DNA of 12,643 bases from CF-161 sp035259145. GTDB lineage: Bacteria > Chloroflexota > Dormibacteria > Dormibacterales > Dormibacteraceae. The stretch spans positions 1-12,643 of the forward strand of contig DATFWQ010000334.1 of NCBI GenBank assembly GCA_035259145.1. Reading direction: 5' to 3'. The notes under the pieces are model-generated. The model saw nothing but the letters and a program-made list of their open reading frames with translations. It ran no database searches and was not told the DNA's origin. Position numbers and translations under genes: made by a program. The stretch's first letter is position 1. Each line of letters opens with the position of its first letter. This document shows positions 5,526-11,247 of this stretch, in pieces.

Positions 5526-6305
5526 TCAGCGGTACTTCGAGAAGTCCGGCTTTCGCTTCTCCGCGAACGCTCGCGCTCCCTCCTGCGCTTCGTCACCGCG
5601 CACGAACAGGCCCAGCGTGTCGAAGGCGATCGTCCCGATGCCCGCGATCGACTCGGTGTCGGCGTTGAACGAGTGCTTCAGCACCTTGATGGCGGTCGGG
5701 CTCTTCTCCAGGATCTCGTCAGCCCAGCGACGCACCTCGGCCCGCAGCTCCGACCCCGGCACCACCGCGTTGACCAGGCCCCACCGCTCCATCGTCTCCG
5801 CCGAGTACTGGCGGCAGAGGTACCAGACCTCCCGCGCCCGCTTCTCGCCCAGTATGCGCGCCAGATACGCGGTGCCGAAGCCCGCGTCGAAGCTGCCGAC
5901 ACGTGGCCCCGCCTGCCCGAAGGTCGCATGGTCGGCCGCGATCGTGAGGTCACACAGCACCTGGAGGACGTGACCGCCTCCGATGCTGACGCCGTTGACC
6001 GCGGCAATGACCGGTTTGGGGATGTCGCGGATCAGCCGGTGAAGCGCTTCGACCTCGAAGATTCCGCTCTCGGTCGGGCCGTAGTCGCCCGTCTCCTGGC
6101 GCTGCTTCTGGTCGCCGCCGGCGCAGAATGCTCGCTCCCCGGCACCCGTCAGCGCCACCACGCCGACCTCGGCATCGACCCACGCCATCTTGAACGCCCG
6201 GATCAGCTCGTCGATGGTGCGGCCCCGGAATGCGTTGTAGCGCTCCGGCCGGTTGATCGTGATCCAGGCCAGGCCGCGGTCTACCTCGTAGAGAACGTCT
6301 TCCAT
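5526..6305 (-). CDS. menB: MenB/BadI-type crotonase: probable 1,4-dihydroxy-2-naphthoyl-CoA synthase or related acyl-CoA ring enzyme
   Basis: The 259-residue length is that of single-domain enoyl-CoA hydratase-family enzymes. Key parts are AFCAGGDQKQR at 59-69, SIGGGHVLQVLCDLTIAADHATFGQAGP at 107-134 (oxyanion hole near Gly110), VGSFDAGFGTAYLARILGEKRARE from 136, and the C-terminal EGARAFAEKRKPDFSKYR, which strongly matches MenB ends. MenB closes the naphthoate ring in menaquinone synthesis. BadI, which opens a ring in benzoate breakdown, is close, and NAFRGRTIDELI at 24-35 looks BadI-like. Gly133 stands where MenB enzymes have either Gly (bicarbonate-dependent type) or Asp, so this would be the Gly type. 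No other men or bad gene is nearby. The start is ATG at 6303-6305, with no clear ribosome-binding site; a TACGCT (complement of 6316-6321) could be a -10 box for a nearly leaderless message. The family is certain; MenB over BadI is moderate. Confidence 0.8.
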   Translation of the reverse strand: MEDVLYEVDRGLAWITINRPERYNAFRGRTIDELIRAFKMAWVDAEVGVVALTGAGERAFCAGGDQKQRQETGDYGPTESGIFEVEALHRLIRDIPKPVIAAVNGVSIGGGHVLQVLCDLTIAADHATFGQAGPRVGSFDAGFGTAYLARILGEKRAREVWYLCRQYSAETMERWGLVNAVVPGSELRAEVRRWADEILEKSPTAIKVLKHSFNADTESIAGIGTIAFDTLGLFVRGDEAQEGARAFAEKRKPDFSKYR

Positions 6306-6315
6306 ACCGAGAGCA

Positions 6316-6321
6316 AGCGTA
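6316..6321 (-). promoter_or_regulatory. Candidate -10 box for the crotonase gene
   Basis: Read on the minus strand this is TACGCT, fitting TANNNT, ending ten bases before the ATG at 6305. Transcription would then start within a few bases of the start codon, which would explain the missing ribosome-binding site. No convincing -35 box is seen. Confidence 0.25.
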
Positions 6322-6346
6322 GAGCCTGGCTAGGCAGACGAGGGTC

Positions 6347-6377
6347 GCATGCCCGCCCTGGCCTCTGGGCGGAATGC
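6347..6377. other. Inverted repeat in the divergent gap between crotonase and pentapeptide genes
   Basis: GCAT (6347-6350) and CCGCCC (6353-6358) face GGGCGG (6367-6372) and ATGC (6374-6377), giving ten pairs with a small internal loop and an eight-base apical loop. The 159-base gap 6306-6464 holds no gene that I can support. The repeat could be an operator or part of a 5' untranslated region. Confidence 0.3.
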
Positions 6378-6464
6378 GCGCGCAGCACGCGGTCTGAGGA
6401 ATGCTCGTCGGTAGCGGGCGGCCCGCCGACCGCGGGGCGCAGTGGCCCCATTCGTCGCCGTGCC

Positions 6465-7574
6465 ATGATGCTGCTCGCCGTGAAGCCGTTGGGGCGCTGG
6501 CTGGGCCTGGTTCTGGCCGTGGGCTTTGGGTTTGGCCTTGTCTTGCTGATCCTCTGGGCGGTCGTCGTGGTCCCACCGTCCCTGATCGATGTCCACGACA
6601 TCCAGGACCCAGCCAAGAGACTTGAGGAGATCAATGGGCTTCGCACCACACTGGCCGCGGTGCTGGGCGGCCTGGCCGTGATGTCCGGCGCCGCGGTCGG
6701 AGCCCTCAACTTCCGGGAAACCAGCCGTCAGAACCGAGCGGCGCTCGATCTCCAGCGCCGGGGCCAGGTAACCGAGCGCTTCACGAGGGCCATCGAGCAG
6801 CTCGGCCAGGCGGGACCGGACAAGCTCGATGTCCGGATCGGCGCAGTCTATGCGCTCGAGCAGATCGCCAGGGACTCAGCGGACCTTCACTGGCCGATCA
6901 TGGAGGTGCTCACTGCCTACCTGCGTGGGCACGCACCCTCTTCGCCACCACCCTTCGCTACCACCGGGCCAGAACGTGAGGTCTGGGAGCAACGCACGCC
7001 AGCTGATCACCAGGCGATCGCCACCGTGCTCGGGCGCCGTCAGCCTTCCCAGGACCCAGCCGATCAACGCTTGGACCTGCAACGGGTCGATCTTCAATAT
7101 GTCATGTGGACGGAGGCCCAGCTGGAGGGGGCGGACCTCCGTGGAGCCCAGCTAGAGGATGCGAACCTTCGCAGGGCAAGGTTGAAGGGTGCACGGCTCC
7201 AAACGACGAAACTCACGAGGGCGTACCTCCGCGGGGCACAGCTGGAGTCCGCGAACCTCCGCCGGGCGCAGCTGGAGGACGCGGTCCTCATCAGCGCGCA
7301 GCTGGAGAGGGCCAACCTTTACGGGGCGCAGCTCAGAGGGGCAAACCTCCGGGAGGCGCAGCTCAACGGGGCAGACCTCAGGGAGGCAGATCTGGAGGCT
7401 GCGAACATCGAAGGTGCGGATCTCACCCAGGTGCAAGGCCTGACGTGGCCGCAACTGCACCTGGCGAAGAACGTGGATCGGAGCCGGTTGCCGGCTTACC
7501 TTGGCGAAGAGCCTGGCGAGCATGAGCGATCAGGACCCGACCTGGCAGCGGGCGGCGCAAACACTGAGGGCTAA
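6465..7574 (+). CDS. Membrane-anchored pentapeptide-repeat protein
   Basis: From the ATG pair at 6465/6468 the product has 369 residues. Two hydrophobic segments lie at about 12-37 and 62-81, followed by FRETSRQNRAALDLQRRGQVTERFTRAIEQLG from 83, a stretch commonly found in front of pentapeptide repeats in membrane-tethered relatives. Residues 203-320 are pentapeptide repeats A(D/N/Q)LxxA, which fold as a right-handed quadrilateral beta helix. Here units with central Gln (AQL) alternate with units carrying Asn or Asp (ANL, ADL), a ten-residue higher-order period. The last 45 residues are not repeated. Repeat proteins of this fold may bind partners or mimic DNA, but membrane-anchored ones mostly lack known roles. 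No ribosome-binding site is seen before the start, so the exact first codon is unsure. A longer reading back to 5505 lies over the crotonase gene and is rejected. It converges on the metalloprotease gene. Confidence 0.85.
   Translation: MMLLAVKPLGRWLGLVLAVGFGFGLVLLILWAVVVVPPSLIDVHDIQDPAKRLEEINGLRTTLAAVLGGLAVMSGAAVGALNFRETSRQNRAALDLQRRGQVTERFTRAIEQLGQAGPDKLDVRIGAVYALEQIARDSADLHWPIMEVLTAYLRGHAPSSPPPFATTGPEREVWEQRTPADHQAIATVLGRRQPSQDPADQRLDLQRVDLQYVMWTEAQLEGADLRGAQLEDANLRRARLKGARLQTTKLTRAYLRGAQLESANLRRAQLEDAVLISAQLERANLYGAQLRGANLREAQLNGADLREADLEAANIEGADLTQVQGLTWPQLHLAKNVDRSRLPAYLGEEPGEHERSGPDLAAGGANTEG
7116..7424 (+). repeat. Coding repeat array with 15-nt unit and about 30-nt higher-order period
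   Basis: Within the pentapeptide gene, codons for AQL recur roughly every 30 bases (gcgcagctggag-like or gcccagct blocks), with AN/DL units between them. This indicates growth by duplication of 30-base blocks. The array covers residues 218-320. Confidence 0.7.
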
Positions 7575-7617
7575 GCAGTGGGGCGATCCTGTCCGGGTGC
7601 CCGCACTTGCTCAGCCC
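7568..7617 (+). terminator. Stem-loop around the stop codon of the pentapeptide gene
   Basis: GGGCTAAGCA (7568-7577, containing the TAA stop at 7572-7574) faces TGCTCAGCCC (7608-7617) with nine of ten pairs; the 30-base loop can pair further inside. There is no U-tract. It is a plausible factor-dependent or GC-type terminator for the plus-strand gene. Confidence 0.4.
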
Positions 7618-7621
7618 GCCT

Positions 7622-7664
7622 CTGAGCGCTGGCGCTCAGGCGCAGCTGGTCAGAACCAGCTGCG
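7622..7664. terminator. Two adjacent perfect hairpins at the end of the metalloprotease gene
   Basis: Hairpin 1 has arms CTGAGCGC (7622-7629) and GCGCTCAG (7632-7639); it includes the metalloprotease stop (complement of 7636-7638). Hairpin 2 has ten-base arms CGCAGCTGGT (7641-7650) and ACCAGCTGCG (7655-7664) with loop CAGA, lying in the last codons of that gene. They sit between convergent genes and could stop both transcripts. No U-tract follows on either strand. Confidence 0.5.
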
Positions 7665-8799
7665 GACCGGCCTCGATAGTCATGCCCGGCCGCGAGGCGG
7701 CGAGCGTCTGAAGCGCCGACAACAATGCTGCCGTGCTGGCGCTGTTGCTATTCGAAACCCGGTCACGAACGCAGAACCGATCGCCCTGCGACCAGGCGAC
7801 GTAGCGGTCGCCCGCCCAGGCGCTCGTCGCGGAGTCGAACTGAGCGGCACTCAGCGTGCCAGCCCGAACCAGGGCGTTGAGAAGGATGTCGAAGCCCAGC
7901 TCGCCGATCGTGCCCCGGTCGAACACCGCTCCGTCGGCGGCGGGATCCGGCAGCCGCTGCGGCTTGTCGCCGTGGAGGAAACGGTCAGGGTGCAACACCT
8001 GACTGCTCGCGGCCGGGTGGTTGCGGAATGCATCGTCCAGACCCTTCTGACCGCGGGCCTGCAGGAGGGCGCGAGTGAACGTTGGACCCACGACGTATGG
8101 AAACTCGAGCATGTCGATGAGGACCTGGGGCACGTCAGAGGGCATGGGGCCTCCACCACACTGCGTGCTGAGGGCCTGCCGGTCCTTGGCGGACAGGGTG
8201 GCGACGTACGCGGACTCGATGCGGACGGCGTCACCCTCCACCAACGCGACGTAGGCGGTGTCCGCGTCATCATTGCCGGAGCTGCTCTGGACCATCAGTG
8301 TGAACCACTGATCTTGCAGTGCATGGGTGAGCTCGTGCACGACGACATGCTTGACACAGACCGAGGCCGAGTTGCCCCGCACCTGGAGCTCCTTCGTGGC
8401 GGGGTCGTAGAAGCCGATGACGCCACCACCGAGAAGCTCCTCCTCCGCCTTCTCGGGATCGACGTTGGGCGGGATCAGCCCAAGGGCACGTAGCACCTTC
8501 GCCTGACGGTCGAAGCTTGCTCGGTCGCGCCGCTGCAGCTCGATCACCCGCTTGCTGAAGTCCTGGTCGGAGAGGTGCTGAACCTTGACGTGGTGCTTGA
8601 ACTTGAGCCCGCGGTGCGTCTCCACGAAGTTGACGGCTTCGGGGACAAAGGCGTCGATGCTTCCCGCTGCGGGCGCGGGGGTGGCCTTGGTGGGCTGGAC
8701 GAGGATGCCACGCGGTATGCCAGAGCAGGCGCTCAGCAGAACCAGGGCCGCCAGCGCCAGTATCCGGCCCGTCAGGCTGGCATGCCGTCCGCGATCCAC
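7636..8799 (-). CDS. Lipoprotein metalloprotease-like protein with HExxH
   Basis: I take GTG at 8797-8799 as the start because it places a classic lipoprotein signal at the N-terminus: basic residues, then LALAALVLLSACSG with the lipobox cysteine at 25. This gives 387 residues and a 28-base overlap with the small gene upstream. Residues 26-46 are a Pro/Ala-rich linker. HELTHALQDQ, with the zinc-binding HExxH at 155-159, is followed by ALVEGDA with Glu188, the likely third ligand, so the protein looks like a gluzincin-type peptidase. IGFYDPATKELQVRG precedes the motif, as in the widespread family with HELTHALQDQ. It is probably anchored on the outer face of the cell membrane. The substrate is unknown; no inhibitor or partner gene is evident other than the 72-residue protein. 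A longer reading to 8928 would overlie that gene and is rejected. Confidence 0.8.
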   Translation of the reverse strand: MDRGRHASLTGRILALAALVLLSACSGIPRGILVQPTKATPAPAAGSIDAFVPEAVNFVETHRGLKFKHHVKVQHLSDQDFSKRVIELQRRDRASFDRQAKVLRALGLIPPNVDPEKAEEELLGGGVIGFYDPATKELQVRGNSASVCVKHVVVHELTHALQDQWFTLMVQSSSGNDDADTAYVALVEGDAVRIESAYVATLSAKDRQALSTQCGGGPMPSDVPQVLIDMLEFPYVVGPTFTRALLQARGQKGLDDAFRNHPAASSQVLHPDRFLHGDKPQRLPDPAADGAVFDRGTIGELGFDILLNALVRAGTLSAAQFDSATSAWAGDRYVAWSQGDRFCVRDRVSNSNSASTAALLSALQTLAASRPGMTIEAGPQLVLTSCA

Positions 8800-8990
8800 T
8801 GCCTGAACTTCTCCGTTTGCCCTGGTGGCCAGGCGCCGTCGCAGGGCATGCTGCCTCCCTCGAGCCGCTCGAGGATCTCCTCGGCGTGATCCTTGACGTC
8901 GTCGTGGTCCCAGAGGTCGAACGCCCATTCCATTTCTGCGCGGTCGTATTCGCGGAAGAGGGGCTTGATGTCCTGTTCAAAGCCGGCCAA
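8772..8990 (-). CDS. Small conserved-looking protein, 72 residues, function unknown
   Basis: The start is a TTG at 8988-8990, preceded at a six-base distance by a strong AAGGAGG (complement of 8997-9003); there is no ATG nearby. The product begins MAGFEQDIKPLFREYDRAEMEWAFDLW and has a central acidic-helical part and a C-terminal MPCDGAWPPGQTEKFRQWIADGMPA. I recall very similar small proteins (FEQDIKPLFRERDR...MPCDGAWP) in various bacteria, annotated only as hypothetical. There is one cysteine, no membrane segment and no signal peptide, so it is probably cytoplasmic. It overlaps the downstream lipoprotein protease by 28 bases and is probably co-translated with it. The role is unknown. Confidence 0.75.
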   Translation of the reverse strand: MAGFEQDIKPLFREYDRAEMEWAFDLWDHDDVKDHAEEILERLEGGSMPCDGAWPPGQTEKFRQWIADGMPA

Positions 8991-8996
8991 TGTCGA

Positions 8997-9003
8997 CCTC
9001 CTT
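8997..9003 (-). promoter_or_regulatory. Strong ribosome-binding site that fixes a TTG start
   Basis: The minus strand reads AAGGAGG six bases before the TTG at 8990. It is the best Shine-Dalgarno match in the window and is the reason the small protein is started at a TTG. Confidence 0.85.
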
Positions 9004-9025
9004 CTACGGCGCGTGAGTGCGATGC

Positions 9026-9088
9026 CCGCCCCAGACAGGATACGGGGCGGAAGGTGGGACTTTGCCCCGACTGCTCACGGGGTCGGGG
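9026..9088 (-). terminator. Tandem hairpins at the 3' end of the large GT2 gene
   Basis: Read on the minus strand, the first stem pairs 9082-9088 with 9065-9071 (CCCCGAC/GTCGGGG, seven pairs) and holds the TGA stop (9075-9077) in its ten-base loop. The second pairs 9044-9050 with 9026-9032 (CCGCCCC/GGGGCGG, seven pairs, 11-base loop). No U-tract follows. They fill the 84-base gap before the small protein gene and may end or slow the upstream transcript. Confidence 0.4.
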
Positions 9089-11243
9089 GATTCTGCCGCG
9101 GGCCGCTCGCCACACTGGGCGTGGGCGACGGCGTCGGCTTCTGCGTCGGCGTTGGCGTGGGCGTAGCGCTGGGAGTGGGCGTGGGGGTCGGTGACGGCCT
9201 GGCTGTCGGCGTGGGTGTTGAGGCGCTGACGGGCGGCACCAGCGCCCCTGGCGGCGGCAGGTCGGGCGGCTGACCGGTGCCGGCTTGTGAGAGCAGCCCG
9301 GAGGCCAGAACCACGCCGGCCAGCGCCGCAGCCAGCGCGATCGGGACGGCCGCCCACACCACCCCGGGCACGCCGCGATCGGGCCAGTCCCCGGTGCTCT
9401 GGGACGAGCGCCGGTAGGCCGCCCGCAGCGGCGTCAGCCGGATGCCCTCGGCAGCGAAGCTCGCCCAGGGTGCACTCGAGTACACCATCGCCAGCCAGAG
9501 CAGCAAGATCGTCAGCACGATCGTGCCGACCGACGCGATGGACAAAGTCGACAGTGTCGGCGCCATCACAGCCATGAGCGCTATCGCGGCGGCTCCAGCG
9601 AGCACCGCGATGGCGGTCTCCGCGCGCGACGAGCGGATCGCTTGCCACACGGACTGGCCCTCCTTACGCTTGGGAGTTCGCAAGAACGCGGCCTCGCGCC
9701 GAACCAGGCCTCGCAGGCACGCCAGTGAGACCACCCAGCTCAGCGCGAACCAGCAGCGCAGGCAGCGGACCGCGTCGCCCAGGCTGCAGTGCGACGTCGT
9801 ACGAATCGCCCAGAGTGCTCGCCCCACTCCGGCGACCAGGAACACGAGCGGCACCAGGGCCAGGGGCCCGATGATCTCTCGCACCGGCAGCCTGTGGTGC
9901 AGGACGGTGACAAAGGCGGTCAGCAGTAGAAGCACCGTGAAGACCACCGTCAGCAGGTCACCAAACCACTGCACGCTGCCCAACAGGTAGTGGATGCGCT
10001 GTCCAACAGACAGTCGCAGCCGGTGCGGGGCGAAGGGAACGAGCTCGCGCCAGTGCATGCGCAGGATCTGGATCCCGCCCAGCGCCCAGCGGAAGCGCTG
10101 CTTCTTCAGACCGTCGAAGGTCAACGGCATCAACCCTTGCCCATACGGGGTCTTCACGTAGACCCCGCTGTGGCCGGCCCCGAGCATTCGCAGGCTGGCC
10201 TCGGCATCCTCGGTCACGGTCTCGGTGCTCCAGCCGCCGATCTCCCTGAACACCGAGCGCCGGATCAGCCCCATCGTTCCGGCGAAGATGATGGCGTCGC
10301 GATTGGCGCGCGACGGCATCGTCACGTCGAAGAAGTAGCGATAGCTGTAGAACAGGCCCCGCAGGTAGCGATCGTCCTCCCAGTCCCGGTAGTGCTGGGG
10401 GGTCTGGACGAAGGCGACCTCGGGATCTGCGAAGTGACCCACAGTGTCATGCAGCCACCCCGGCTCGACTACATAGTCGGCGTCGACGATCCCGATTATC
10501 TCCACTTCGGGCGGCAATCGCCGCGTGGCCTCGTTGAGCGCACCCGCCTTGAACCCTGGCCACTGGTCGAGGTGGATGAAGTGGAAGCGCGGCCCGAAGC
10601 TGTGACAGAGCGCCTCGAGGGGTCGCCATACGACCGCGTCTTTCGTGTTGTTGTCCACGACCTGGACTATGTAGTTCGGGTAGTCAAGACTGGAGAGGGA
10701 CTCGAGCGTCCGGCTGACCACCTCTACCGGCTCGTTGTATGAGGGGACCTGGATCGCCACGAAGGGCAGATGGCGCGGATCGATCCGGTGCAGACGCGCT
10801 CGCCGGCGGCTGAGGACGTCGAGGACCTCGAACGCGTATGAAAGCGTCAGGCCGAATGCGACCACCTCGGCCACGAAGAGCACCACCGTGCCCAGCCATA
10901 CGATCGGGCCAAGCGGGTCGGCGGTGGCCGCCAGGACGGAGTAGATCAGGTAGAAGACCCCGGCGAGGGTGACGCTCGCCATCAAGAGGGATGCGAGATA
11001 GCTCCAACCCCTGAACAGGAGCCGCGCCAGCAGTCCCAGCAGCAGGGCGAGGAGCGGTAGGAACTCGCTCGCGGCGAGGTCGTTCGTCAGCCGGTAAAGA
11101 GCGGCCCCGGCGGCCGCGGCAGCGACGACACCCAGCGGCAGACCGGCCCACATGCGAGCCCGAATGGCACCAGGAATCGACACGACCAGGACTGTGACCA
11201 CGAGGGACAGCAGGGCGAAGTACGCGAGGAGTTCCCCTGTCAA
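9075..11243 (-). CDS. Cellulose-synthase-like family 2 glycosyltransferase with Pro/Thr-rich C-terminal tail
   Basis: A processive-type membrane glycosyltransferase of 722 residues. Hydrophobic segments fill residues 5-140, followed by the cytoplasmic GT-A domain: VPSYNEP at 166-172, VVDNNTKD at 195-202, VDADYVVE at 253-260, TVTEDAE at 342-348 (TED base) and QRFRW at 382-386 (the QxxRW signature). More hydrophobic segments follow between about 425 and 590, and one at about 628-650. Family members polymerise or add hexoses from nucleotide sugars and export the product, so an envelope polysaccharide is likely. The last 70 residues are Pro/Thr/Ser-rich (TPTPTPTPS-like), unusual for the family, and might be outside the cell. 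The start is a TTG at 11241-11243 just after the TGA of the FAD oxidase, with AAGGG directly before it, too close to be ideal; a start a few codons downstream cannot be excluded. No c-di-GMP PilZ motif is seen. Confidence 0.85.
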   Translation of the reverse strand: MTGELLAYFALLSLVVTVLVVSIPGAIRARMWAGLPLGVVAAAAAGAALYRLTNDLAASEFLPLLALLLGLLARLLFRGWSYLASLLMASVTLAGVFYLIYSVLAATADPLGPIVWLGTVVLFVAEVVAFGLTLSYAFEVLDVLSRRRARLHRIDPRHLPFVAIQVPSYNEPVEVVSRTLESLSSLDYPNYIVQVVDNNTKDAVVWRPLEALCHSFGPRFHFIHLDQWPGFKAGALNEATRRLPPEVEIIGIVDADYVVEPGWLHDTVGHFADPEVAFVQTPQHYRDWEDDRYLRGLFYSYRYFFDVTMPSRANRDAIIFAGTMGLIRRSVFREIGGWSTETVTEDAEASLRMLGAGHSGVYVKTPYGQGLMPLTFDGLKKQRFRWALGGIQILRMHWRELVPFAPHRLRLSVGQRIHYLLGSVQWFGDLLTVVFTVLLLLTAFVTVLHHRLPVREIIGPLALVPLVFLVAGVGRALWAIRTTSHCSLGDAVRCLRCWFALSWVVSLACLRGLVRREAAFLRTPKRKEGQSVWQAIRSSRAETAIAVLAGAAAIALMAVMAPTLSTLSIASVGTIVLTILLLWLAMVYSSAPWASFAAEGIRLTPLRAAYRRSSQSTGDWPDRGVPGVVWAAVPIALAAALAGVVLASGLLSQAGTGQPPDLPPPGALVPPVSASTPTPTARPSPTPTPTPSATPTPTPTQKPTPSPTPSVASGPRQNPPTP
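9108..9218 (-). repeat. Low-complexity Pro-Thr coding tract
   Basis: On the plus strand this reads as GGCGTGGGCGT-like repeats. On the minus strand it encodes alternating Pro-Thr/Ser at residues 676-712 of the glycosyltransferase. Such tracts are prone to slippage and vary in length among strains. Confidence 0.75.
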
Positions 11244-11247
11244 CCCT

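Noticed and set aside
4476..5596. Long minus-strand frames (4476-5489 and 4970-5596) opposite DAHP synthase
   Set aside because: Low-complexity, Arg-rich products, with repeat DNA as N-termini, opposite a gene with all catalytic motifs.
5505..6464. Upstream extension of the pentapeptide frame
   Set aside because: It lies opposite the crotonase gene and has no recognisable content; the hydrophobic N-terminus starts at 6465.
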